DNA of 10,573 nucleotides from Thiohalobacter sp. (GCA_027010005.1 JALVCM010000260.1:1-10573); one strand, 5' to 3'; counted from the first letter of the stretch, positions 1-7,256 are shown. Numbers and translations are program-made. Notes: generated from the letters alone by a model not told the origin.

Positions 1-634
1 GAAACATAACCTTCCAGCCCTTCTGCCAGAAGCGCTTGCACCAGTCCAGATCCTCGCAGTGGAGAAAGTAGCCCTCATCGAGTGGGCCGACATCATCCAG
101 CGCCTCACGGCGGACGAACATGCAGGCACCCGAGATCGCGTCCACCTCGATGGGGTGCTCGGGCAGTGGCGCATCGACTTTGTTGATGCCGGCGCCGCGC
201 TTGCCGAACAGCGTGGAAAGGGCCGCCAGCGGCGTCGGTTCATCGCGCCGACAGCCGCGTTGTTCGGAGCCATCCTCGTTGAGAATGCGGGGGCCGCACA
301 TGCCGACATCGGGGCGGTGTTCCATGAATGTCATCAATCTCTCTATGCTTTCACACTGGATAATGCCGTCGGGGTTAAGGAAGAGTATGTAGGGAGTTCT
401 GGCAATAGGGAGGCAGTGGTTGTTGGCGACAGCAAAGCCTAAGTTTCGGCCATTTCGAATGATCTTTAAGCGTGGATCTTGTGGTAATGCTCGGAGGCTG
501 CTGTCACTGGAGCCGTTGTCTGAGATGACGATTCGAGAAACGGATGGGCATGAAAGCCCGGACTCCACGCAATCGCGTAAGAGTGAGCCCGTATTGAAGT
601 TGACGATGATGACCGTAACAGCAGGTTTGTTCAT
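1..634 (-). CDS. GT2 family glycosyltransferase, C-terminus cut by left edge
   Basis: Reading the minus strand from the ATG at 634-632 gives 211 uninterrupted codons to the window edge. The next in-frame upstream codons reach a TAA at 661-659 without another ATG, so this start is the only good one; its ribosome site is weak. Visible motifs are an N-terminal beta strand TVIIVNFN (7-14), DNGSSD (39-44) for nucleotide binding, NLGFAVANN (64-72), NPD (87-89) in the metal-binding DXD position, and near the edge GPLDEGYFLHCEDLDWCKR. This pattern is that of GT-A fold GT2 enzymes of the rhamnosyltransferase/WbbL type, which act on the cytoplasmic face of the inner membrane and normally have about 280-320 residues, so roughly a third is missing. 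It is transcribed away from the exporter operon. Its first half is about 47% G+C and the distal half about 64%, a sharp break near base 330. The family call is strong; the donor sugar is unknown. Confidence 0.9.
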   Translation of the reverse strand, partial: MNKPAVTVIIVNFNTGSLLRDCVESGLSCPSVSRIVISDNGSSDSSLRALPQDPRLKIIRNGRNLGFAVANNHCLPIARTPYILFLNPDGIIQCESIERLMTFMEHRPDVGMCGPRILNEDGSEQRGCRRDEPTPLAALSTLFGKRGAGINKVDAPLPEHPIEVDAISGACMFVRREALDDVGPLDEGYFLHCEDLDWCKRFWQKGWKVMF

Positions 635-1089
635 GCCCGTCCCATTAGAAGGTAATGGTTATAGCAGATAGTCGTCTAGCCCTGTCTCGCAACGTTAGCC
701 TGAATGCGTTGCGGCTGGTTGCATGGTCGAGCCTGGGTCACTACTATAGCCCTCCCTTCACTGCTTTGGGTTATTATTCCTTTGGTCGAGCTGCCTTGCA
801 ATGCCGCCCAATACATGGCCGCCACAGCTGATTGGGTTTGATGGTAAAGGGTCAGTCCGTTTTATGGCGGGGTGTGGGTAGGCCAGTAGCGTGGATCCAG
901 TGTGTTTGCCCAGAGACGAAACTGGGAAAAGCAAATGTATGTTACTTGGTCGCATAATTGGGCGACGAGTCTCGAGTTGGACAGTTTGTTTGTCAAGCTA
1001 TTTAGATCTTGCGCTATTGCCTAGAACCCGCTTGTCGCCCTTTGTCTTGGGGAGGGTAAGTATGGCTGTCTATGTGGAAAGCGTTGGCA

Positions 1090-1098
1090 TGATATAAA
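1090..1098 (+). promoter_or_regulatory. Extended -10 promoter candidate for the O-antigen export operon
   Basis: The bases TGATATAAA match the extended -10 form TGnTATAAT at all but the last position. No clear -35 hexamer lies 16-18 bases upstream, which is tolerated by extended -10 promoters. Transcription would start near base 1105, ahead of the ops-like site at 1178 and of wzm at 1349. That order (promoter, ops in the leader, first gene) is the usual arrangement in RfaH-dependent operons. It is a sequence match only. Confidence 0.4.
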
Positions 1099-1177
1099 TT
1101 CTGCAGGTTGTTTCTATTACTGCGAATGAGGGAGTCTGAATGCGTCCGCTATAGGCTGAGTCGCTTGTCAACAGGGG

Positions 1178-1189
1178 GGCGGTAGATCT
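1178..1189 (+). promoter_or_regulatory. JUMPstart/ops-like element in the leader
   Basis: The bases GGCGGTAGATCT contain the invariant eight-base core GGCGGTAG of the ops element, preceded by CAGGGG, which resembles the end of the classical JUMPstart sequence (CAGGGGCGGTAG). Ops in the non-template DNA pauses RNA polymerase and recruits RfaH, a NusG paralogue that prevents early termination in long polysaccharide operons. The site lies about 170 bases before wzm on the correct strand. One caution is that the two bases after the core are AT, not the CG of the best-studied E. coli sites, and the following TG is CT, so the small hairpin formed in E. coli ops would be lost. The context is good; function is inferred. 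Confidence 0.5.
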
Positions 1190-1348
1190 TCACCGATACA
1201 TCGCCTTTGTGGTAAGGCTTCTTCTGTGAAAAATCAGATGATTGTGTTTGGCTAGGCTCGGTTTGCTGTACTTATGGTGCATGGCATGGCATCCGTGTGT
1301 TTTGCAGCCCGTTGGTCTGGTGGTTGTTCTAGTAAATGAGGCGCTCGA

Positions 1349-2179
1349 TTGGATTCATATTCACCATTTTCGGTATCACCAAGATTCCTTTTAAGGAGTG
1401 TTTGGGAGAACCGTCAGTTGATAGCGCAACTGACATCAAGGGAGATAATTGGTCGATATCGTGGCTCAGTACTGGGTGTTTTCTGGTCGTTTGTTACCCC
1501 GGTGTTCATGCTCGCGATTTATACTTTCGTATTTAGCGTTGTGTTTAAGGCGCGATGGGGGTTGGCAGGGGGGGAGTCAAAGGCGGAGTTCGCACTGCTT
1601 TTGTTTGCCGGGCTTATCGTATTCAACCTTTTCTCAGAATGTCTGACTCGCGCACCTTCACTTATATTGTCGCATGCTACCTACGTAAAGAAAGTTGTTT
1701 TTCCGCTCGAGATCTTGCCATGGGTTAGCATGGGATCAGCCTTGTTTCATGCCGCTATCAGCTTGCTTGTATGGTTGATCGCTTATGGGGTGTTTTACGG
1801 TCATCCTCATGTTTCAGTGCTATTGCTGCCAGTTGTACTGTTCCCATTTGTTCTTTTGGTGATGGGGTTGTCTTGGTTTCTTGCGTCGTTAGGGGTTTAT
1901 CTGCGGGATATTTCAAATTTGATCGGAACGTTGTTGACGGTCTTGATGTTTCTGTCTCCAATATTTTACCCAGTTTCTGCTTTACCTGAAAAATACCGCG
2001 TATACCTATATCTGAACCCTTTGACCCCAGTCGTCGAGCAGGTTCGCAATATCCTATATTGGGGTGGTGGGGTCAATTGGGCTGCATATGTTTTGTATGC
2101 GCTGATGTCCCTGGCGGTAGCTTTGATGGGGTTTGTCTGGTTCCAAAATACCCGAAGAGGATTTGCCGATGTCCTCTGA
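1349..2179 (+). CDS. wzm: O-antigen ABC exporter, membrane permease Wzm
   Basis: This protein forms the transmembrane channel that, with Wzt, moves undecaprenyl-diphosphate-linked O-polysaccharide from the cytoplasmic to the periplasmic face of the inner membrane. The 276 residues fit the ABC-2 type permease family (usually about 260-275). An amphipathic N-terminal stretch carries WENRQLIAQLTSREIIGRYRGS (divided: WENRQ at 19-23, GRYRGS at 35-40), a hallmark of Wzm/KpsM-type proteins, followed by about six hydrophobic segments near 42-67, 80-97, 121-150, 154-180, 190-208 and 243-263. The start is a TTG at 1349: an in-frame TGA at 1337-1339 excludes anything earlier, and GAGG at 1338-1341 sits seven bases before it. 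The end overlaps wzt by 11 bases, indicating translational coupling. A run of seven G lies at 1568-1574. The family call is firm; the polysaccharide exported is not known. Confidence 0.93.
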   Translation: MDSYSPFSVSPRFLLRSVWENRQLIAQLTSREIIGRYRGSVLGVFWSFVTPVFMLAIYTFVFSVVFKARWGLAGGESKAEFALLLFAGLIVFNLFSECLTRAPSLILSHATYVKKVVFPLEILPWVSMGSALFHAAISLLVWLIAYGVFYGHPHVSVLLLPVVLFPFVLLVMGLSWFLASLGVYLRDISNLIGTLLTVLMFLSPIFYPVSALPEKYRVYLYLNPLTPVVEQVRNILYWGGGVNWAAYVLYALMSLAVALMGFVWFQNTRRGFADVL

Positions 2180-3518
2180 TGCTGTTATCAAGGTAGAGAA
2201 TCTGAGCAAATGTTACCAGATTTATGAGTCTCCCCGAGATCGTTTGAAGCAGTATATCATGCCTAAATTACGCTCCTTTTTTGGGGGGAAGGAGGTGCGG
2301 TACTATCGGGAGTTCTGGGCTTTGAAAGATGTGAGTTTCGAAGTTGGCAAGGGGCAGACGGTGGGGGTTCTTGGAAAAAATGGGGCGGGGAAGTCAACCT
2401 TGCTGCAGATTCTATGTGGAACTCTCAATCCAACCTCGGGGCGTGTCGAGGTAAACGGCCGAGTAGCAGCATTGCTTGAGTTGGGTGCAGGCTTTAGTCC
2501 GGAATTTACTGGGTTGGAAAATGTCTATCTTAATGGGCAGTTGCTTGGGCTTAGCAAAAAAGACATTGATAGCAAGATTGAGGAGATTCGTGAGTTTGCG
2601 GATATAGGGGATTTTTTCTATCAGCCGGTAAAGACCTATTCCAGCGGCATGTTTGCTCGGTTAGCTTTTTCTGTCGCAGTGCATGTCGACCCTGATGTCC
2701 TGGTTGTCGATGAAGCGCTAAGTGTGGGGGATTCATGGTTTCAGCACAAATCGATTGATCGCATGAAGCGCCTGATGTCAAATGGGTGTACGGTTTTATT
2801 TGTAAGTCACTCGATTGACTCGGTAAGAGCAATATGTGAAAACGCAATCTGGCTAGAGAATGGAAGGATTAGGCTTATTGGCGATTCGCGGTCGGTGACG
2901 AACGAGTATATGAATGAAGTGTTCATCGAGCACAACAGGATAACTCTTGCTGCGACGGGCAATCAGAAAGGTAAGAAAGGTAACGAGGGAGAAGGGCAGG
3001 ATTCGAACGACTCATGTTCTAGCCATGGAGCGCGTCGGCGGTTTCAATCGGCTGGGAGTCGTCTTGACGCACGGTCGGTTCTTGAGGTCAGGGAGGTATC
3101 GATCAGAGATGGTGATGGGGATAAAGTCGAGTTTCTGCGTCAAGGTGACCCGTTTACGATTATGGTAGATATTGATTTTCTTCAGAATGTTGAAGATGTC
3201 AGTGTTGGATTTGTTATCAAGGATCAGTTCGGGCAGGAACTCACCGGAGAAAGTTTGTTCAATAATTATAGAAAAAGTTTCCATTTTCAGGCTGGCGAGT
3301 CGGTCAAGGTATGTTTTTCTTCAACGATGCTTTTTCGCGGTGGGCAATCGTATTCTCTGGCGTTGCGTATTAACCAGGTTTCGGAGTGGGACCGAAGCGA
3401 TAACGTGCTGATCTATGCTGACGATCTTGCTGCCGTTATTGAAGTTGTTTCTGATGGCGAATCCCCGATGTGGTTCATGTTTAAGCAAGAGTTTTCCGTC
3501 GAAGTGGTTTATGGCTAG
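2169..3518 (+). CDS. wzt: O-antigen ABC exporter ATPase Wzt with C-terminal carbohydrate-binding-type domain
   Basis: This ATPase powers export of the finished O-polysaccharide through Wzm. The 449-residue protein has Walker A GKNGAGKST (69-77), the Wzt/TagH-type signature YSSGMFARLAF (157-167), Walker B VLVVDE (177-182) and the switch histidine H214. After the nucleotide-binding domain comes a hydrophilic, glycine- and serine-rich linker (about 264-301), then a beta-rich domain (about 302-449) matching in position and size the Wzt C-terminal domain. In known two-domain Wzt proteins that domain binds the modified non-reducing end of the glycan, so only capped chains are exported. The start at ATG 2169 is preferred over an in-frame ATG at 2133 because AAGAGGA lies about seven bases upstream and the earlier start would cover far more of wzm. 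It overlaps wzm by 11 bases and the next gene by 8. The long form predicts a chain-capping enzyme nearby. Confidence 0.94.
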   Translation: MSSDAVIKVENLSKCYQIYESPRDRLKQYIMPKLRSFFGGKEVRYYREFWALKDVSFEVGKGQTVGVLGKNGAGKSTLLQILCGTLNPTSGRVEVNGRVAALLELGAGFSPEFTGLENVYLNGQLLGLSKKDIDSKIEEIREFADIGDFFYQPVKTYSSGMFARLAFSVAVHVDPDVLVVDEALSVGDSWFQHKSIDRMKRLMSNGCTVLFVSHSIDSVRAICENAIWLENGRIRLIGDSRSVTNEYMNEVFIEHNRITLAATGNQKGKKGNEGEGQDSNDSCSSHGARRRFQSAGSRLDARSVLEVREVSIRDGDGDKVEFLRQGDPFTIMVDIDFLQNVEDVSVGFVIKDQFGQELTGESLFNNYRKSFHFQAGESVKVCFSSTMLFRGGQSYSLALRINQVSEWDRSDNVLIYADDLAAVIEVVSDGESPMWFMFKQEFSVEVVYG

Positions 3519-5016
3519 GTTGATTTTCTATACTGATGAAGCGTCTATGGCGCTTGTCACCGGTCGGAAACCCGTTGTGATACTTGTTGGTGGTGACTTT
3601 GGGTATGCTAATTTTGGGGATGTGCTGCAGCTGAAGAGCGTTGTCAATTTTTATCGCGCTCAAACAGATCTGAACCCAGTTCCAGTATATTCTCTAGAGG
3701 CTATTCCAGATTCGGGCTATGTCGATCGAATAAAAAAATTGATCGGTGTAGATGCTTTGCTTTTTTTGTCCGCTGAAGCTGTTGATGTTGCTCGTCTTGG
3801 GCTAATTCCTGTGCCTAGTATCTCATGCTTGAGTGTCGTTCATCTTTATGGCGGTGGTTATTTGAACGATCGGTGGGGAGAGTATGTTCTTGACGTGGCG
3901 GAATGCTTTTTGGATAAGAGTGAATGTATCACCTATCTTATTAGCGGACAACAGGTTGGAGAGAAAGTCAGGGCGAGACTGCTCGACCATATTGACAGAT
4001 TTCGACCTAGGCTTGTTGGGGTTAGGGATTTTGAGTCTCTCGATCGGCTTGAAAGTTGGGGTGTGCCCGCGCGGTTTTCGTTCGATGACGCCTATGAGCC
4101 GTTGCTTGATCTTGCGAATCAAGTTCCAAAGATAAGGAAGAATCGTGTTATTGGGCACATAAACCTCTCGCCCTATGCTTCTGACAGTGTCGGTGAGAAG
4201 GCCCAAATGCTAGTCGCTGCTTTTCGCGAGATCATGGTGCGTTATCCGGAACACGAGCTCGTGATGGTAAACGCATACAACGATAGGCGCTCCGCGGTAA
4301 TGGACTCGCTGGCGTCGATTGTGGAGCTCGAAAACGAGTTTCCATATAAGGATTACTGCGTTCTTGATCTCGTGGATGGGGCCTATTCTGGAAATATTTC
4401 TAGGCCTGAGTTGCTCTCGTCGGAGGTGGCCGTATCCTGCTCGTATCATGTCACGCTGTTTTTGCATATTGCAGGTGTGCCGTGCTGGTTGTTTGCGCAA
4501 AACGCGTATTATGACCAGAAAGCGGGGGCTTTAAATGGCATGGAAAGCTATGAGGAATTTCTTCAAAAACCGGTTATACCTGACTATTCGGAACGCATTG
4601 ATTTGCGGGAGGCATGGCTGAGGGAGCTTGGTAATGTAATTGAAGTCAGAGGTCCTGAGGTCGATGCAATAGCTTTATCGCTAGATGTGGATGCTATTGA
4701 TTCTCTTTCTCCCTTTAAATTTAAACCGCGGGGGCATGAGGCTTTGGAGCGTCAGCTTGCGGAGCAGGCGGAGCAGCTGCAGGAGTTGCGTAACTATTGT
4801 GACGATTTGCGCTCTTCCCTGCAGCAAAGTTTGGCTTACCAGGAGGAGCTTGAGCGATCGCGAAGGGCGCAGTCTGGGCAGATCGACGAGTTGCGTTCGT
4901 ATGTTGATTCTCTTGAAGCCAGAAGTAATGCGCTTGCTGTTGAACTTGATCAGGCTCATCGAATTCTGGGTTCACGCAAGGAGTTGATTAAATTCATTGT
5001 GCGGAGTCGAAGATGA
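3511..5016 (+). CDS. Polysaccharide pyruvyl-transferase family protein with C-terminal coiled coil
   Basis: The 501-residue protein has a polysaccharide pyruvyl-transferase-like domain (about 20-385). It shows the N-terminal GGDFGYANFGDVLQ (27-40), GGGYLN (114-119), VRDFESLDRL starting at 171, and SYHVTLFLHIAGVPC from 311, where the family usually has its conserved His. Family members put pyruvate ketals on sugars from phosphoenolpyruvate, though several have other or unknown roles. From about 407 to 485 it becomes a charged heptad-like coiled coil rich in Glu, Gln, Leu and Arg, ending in a basic amphipathic tail (KELIKFIVRSRR). It overlaps wzt by 8 bases and the next gene by 4, so it is made together with the exporter. 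I take ATG 3511; ATG 3547 (residue 13) is possible, and the open frame back to 3415 lies inside wzt and is unlikely to be used. I infer a chain-modifying or chain-terminating role; the substrate is unknown. Confidence 0.8.
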   Translation: MARLIFYTDEASMALVTGRKPVVILVGGDFGYANFGDVLQLKSVVNFYRAQTDLNPVPVYSLEAIPDSGYVDRIKKLIGVDALLFLSAEAVDVARLGLIPVPSISCLSVVHLYGGGYLNDRWGEYVLDVAECFLDKSECITYLISGQQVGEKVRARLLDHIDRFRPRLVGVRDFESLDRLESWGVPARFSFDDAYEPLLDLANQVPKIRKNRVIGHINLSPYASDSVGEKAQMLVAAFREIMVRYPEHELVMVNAYNDRRSAVMDSLASIVELENEFPYKDYCVLDLVDGAYSGNISRPELLSSEVAVSCSYHVTLFLHIAGVPCWLFAQNAYYDQKAGALNGMESYEEFLQKPVIPDYSERIDLREAWLRELGNVIEVRGPEVDAIALSLDVDAIDSLSPFKFKPRGHEALERQLAEQAEQLQELRNYCDDLRSSLQQSLAYQEELERSRRAQSGQIDELRSYVDSLEARSNALAVELDQAHRILGSRKELIKFIVRSRR

Positions 5017-7256
5017 ATAAGCTGTCAATCTGGATTCTTACCTCTGAGTTCCCTCCGATGTACGGTGGGGGGATCAGTACTTACTGTCATGAATCCGGAC
5101 TTGCATGGTCGATGTGTGGCCATAGGGTAAAGGTGTTTACGAGAGCAGATCCTGCCCAGGAGGGGCGGGCTGTCGAGGATATAGGGGAGCGGTATAGCGT
5201 AATTAGAGTCCCGATAGTCGCCGAACCAGCAATTCAGAATGCACTCGGGTTCTGGCATTTGATGTCATATTGTCTTGCGGATGAGGTTGTTCGTGAAATA
5301 CGAGAGAGAAATGATGCGCCTGACATGATCGAGGTTCAGGATTATGGTGCTCTCGGTTACTTTTTGCTGAAACGCAAACTCGCCGGCTGTGAAGAGTTGG
5401 TCTCTACAAAAATCGTTGTGTATACACATACCCCGGTATTCGAGCTTGTTAAGGTTAATCAGGAATCTTCTTATCTGTTTCCCAATTATTGGTTGGGTCA
5501 GTGTGAAAAATTTTGCCTTCAAGCAGCTGACTCCGTAATTAGTCCATCAAGATTTTTGAAAAGGCATCTTGAATCGTACTGTCGTGATGACATTAAGGTT
5601 ATTCCGTATCCGTTTTTTTTGGGGGGGGCAGTATCTTCAGCACCGAAACCCGTGCGGGAGCCAGAATTTGATTGTGTCTATGCAGGCAGGCTTGAGTATC
5701 GAAAAGGCGTGCTCCAATTGCTGGCAGCCTTTAAGGGTATATGGGATTCTGGAGAAAAGGTAACGCTGCATATGGTCGGAGGGGATACTCAGTGGGTGCC
5801 TCGAAGAACGAGTATGAAGAGTTATATAGAGAAGCTTTATTCTCGCTATATAAAGGATGGTTTGATCACTTTTAGTGATGCTGTTCCTCCTGACGTACTC
5901 CCGTCGGTATTTTCTTCAGGAAAAGTAGTTGTTATCCCTTCTATCTATGAAAATTTCCCATATGTTTGTATGCAGGCCATGGGGCTGGGTAACGTTGTTT
6001 TGGTTTCGGCTTCTGGGGGGCAGGCCGAAATGGTTGGGGGTGACGCATCTTGCGGCCTGGTTTTCGACTGGGATGAACCGGGGTCGTTTTCGAAACAGTT
6101 GAAACGACTTTTGAGGAAGTCTTCTGATGAGCTCGTGGCCATGGGAGACGCCGCGCGACGACGTATTTCGATGCTATGTAATTATGAGCGGTTTGTCGAG
6201 CGTCGAATTGATCACTTGAATCAAATCGGCGAGCATTCCGGTACTGCTCGAGGTAATTATCCTCGGGTTGGGGGGCGCGAGGGTTATGGGCGAGATCAAT
6301 TCTCTGGGGATGCGGGTATCTCGGGAAAATTGTCGGTTGTTGTGCCTTTCTACAACATGGGGCGCTATATCCTTGAGAGTGTAGAGAGTATAGACAATAG
6401 CTCATATCCTGACATAGAGATCATCATTGTTAATGATGGTAGTGATGATGAAAGCTCAGTGAAAGTTCTCGAACAACTGAGAAAGAGAGGTGGGCAAGTC
6501 AAAATCATTGATATAGACAATGCCGGGCTTGCGAATGCTCGCAACGTAGGAGCAAGGGCGGCTTCTGGTGAGTTCCTGGCTTTTCTCGACGCCGATGACT
6601 GTATCGAATCATTATATTACGAAAAATGTATTGGGCTTTTGACGCGGTATCAGAATATTTCGTTTGTTTATTCGTGGGTCAGATATTTTGGGGAAAGTGA
6701 TGCTGTTTGGATAAACTTTGATACCGAGTTTCCCTATCTCCTCGCGGGGAATATGTTGGCTGCATTTCAGGTGGTTAGAAGGAACGATTTCCTTGAGTTT
6801 GGTATTAACGACGAGGATATGATGTTCGGGATGGAAGATTATGAGGCTTGGTTGCGTATGGTTAGTAAGGGGTGTCATGGCGTGACCATACCTGAACCGT
6901 TAGTACGTTATCGTGTTAGAGATGATTCCATGGCGAGGCAATTCAACCGTAGTACTGTGATCTATATGTATGAACAAATGGTAAAGAAAAATAACGGTAT
7001 CTATAAGGAGTATGGGGACGAACTCTTTATGCTCGTCAACGCAAATGGCCCTGGTTATCTATGGAACAATCCAACGATAGCTTATCCTCCCCTTGCCTAT
7101 GCAGGGAGTAGTGAAGGGACGGGCGAGATGGGGGATGTCGGGTTTTCTATTGGTGAGATGATGCGATTGAAGCGAATTGTAGCGCATCCAGTGTTTTCGA
7201 GGCTGATCAGGTTTGCGCTGTCCGCTCGGTTAGATCGATGGTTTGGAGTTCGTTGA
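5013..7256 (+). CDS. Bifunctional glycosyltransferase, GT4 fused to GT2
   Basis: One 747-residue polypeptide joins two glycosyltransferases. Residues 1 to about 405 form a GT4 (GT-B fold) unit: EFPPMYGGGISTY near the N-terminus, ADSVISPSRF, a donor-domain strand YAGRLEYRKGV, and PSIYENFPYVCMQAM, where the EX7E motif has Glu313 but Gln321 in place of the second Glu. A linker rich in Gly, Arg and Ser (about 405-437) leads to a GT2 (GT-A fold) unit: KLSVVVPFYN (439-448), NDGSDD (474-479), NAGLANARN, and the metal-binding DADD (526-529). Such fusions add two successive sugars at the inner membrane, in some systems building a repeat processively. ATG at 5013 overlaps the previous stop as ATGA, with GGAG six bases upstream. 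An uninterrupted T8G8 tract occurs at 5613-5628 inside the GT4 half. Donor and acceptor sugars cannot be read from the sequence. The two-domain family assignment is firm. Confidence 0.9.
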   Translation: MNKLSIWILTSEFPPMYGGGISTYCHESGLAWSMCGHRVKVFTRADPAQEGRAVEDIGERYSVIRVPIVAEPAIQNALGFWHLMSYCLADEVVREIRERNDAPDMIEVQDYGALGYFLLKRKLAGCEELVSTKIVVYTHTPVFELVKVNQESSYLFPNYWLGQCEKFCLQAADSVISPSRFLKRHLESYCRDDIKVIPYPFFLGGAVSSAPKPVREPEFDCVYAGRLEYRKGVLQLLAAFKGIWDSGEKVTLHMVGGDTQWVPRRTSMKSYIEKLYSRYIKDGLITFSDAVPPDVLPSVFSSGKVVVIPSIYENFPYVCMQAMGLGNVVLVSASGGQAEMVGGDASCGLVFDWDEPGSFSKQLKRLLRKSSDELVAMGDAARRRISMLCNYERFVERRIDHLNQIGEHSGTARGNYPRVGGREGYGRDQFSGDAGISGKLSVVVPFYNMGRYILESVESIDNSSYPDIEIIIVNDGSDDESSVKVLEQLRKRGGQVKIIDIDNAGLANARNVGARAASGEFLAFLDADDCIESLYYEKCIGLLTRYQNISFVYSWVRYFGESDAVWINFDTEFPYLLAGNMLAAFQVVRRNDFLEFGINDEDMMFGMEDYEAWLRMVSKGCHGVTIPEPLVRYRVRDDSMARQFNRSTVIYMYEQMVKKNNGIYKEYGDELFMLVNANGPGYLWNNPTIAYPPLAYAGSSEGTGEMGDVGFSIGEMMRLKRIVAHPVFSRLIRFALSARLDRWFGVR
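5613..5628 (+). repeat. Double homopolymer tract T8G8 inside the glycosyltransferase fusion gene
   Basis: Eight T are followed directly by eight G in codons 201-206 (reading F-F-L-G-G-A). Runs of G this long are prone to slipped-strand errors, and here a one-base change would truncate the protein within the GT4 domain and remove the GT2 domain. It may be a contingency locus or simply a consequence of the codons used. Confidence 0.6.

Larger units (their letters stand above)
635..1348. other. Long divergent intergenic region with leader of the exporter operon
   Basis: About 714 bases separate the two divergent genes. Short open frames occur on both strands, but none has a convincing ribosome site together with recognisable protein sequence, so I call no gene. 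The right half contains a promoter candidate (1090-1098) and an ops-like element (1178-1189), listed separately, which would leave a transcribed leader of roughly 245 bases before wzm. A second, poorer ops-like sequence lies at 882-893. For the leftward gene, the only promoter hint is a TATAGT on the minus strand (bases 748-743) without a good -35 match. I see no tRNA, insertion-sequence ends or CRISPR repeats here. Confidence 0.6.

Noticed and set aside
59..671. Plus-strand frames across the leftmost region
   Set aside because: They are antisense shadows of the minus-strand GT2 gene, which has continuous family motifs.
724..791. Nine-base repeat TGGTCGAGC at 724-732 and 783-791
   Set aside because: About one such match is expected by chance in a region of this length.
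758..1097. Short open frames on both strands of the divergent region (about 65-68 codons)
   Set aside because: No recognisable protein family, no good ribosome site, and lengths expected by chance; treated as non-coding.
1279..1292. Short ATGGC tandem repeat before wzm
   Set aside because: Only about two and a half copies, with no symmetry or context suggesting a function.
1336..1536. ATG-started 66-codon frame overlapping the beginning of wzm
   Set aside because: It is out of frame with wzm and has no family resemblance. Its ATG overlaps the GAGG that serves as the ribosome site for the TTG start of wzm.
2133..2168. Longer wzt starting at the in-frame ATG 2133
   Set aside because: This would lie entirely inside wzm, and the ATG at 2169 has a good ribosome site and fits the family N-terminus.
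3415..3510. Longer N-terminus of the pyruvyl-transferase family protein from 3415
   Set aside because: The extra residues are a shadow of wzt coding sequence and do not resemble the family; ATG 3511 just before the wzt stop is a better coupled start.
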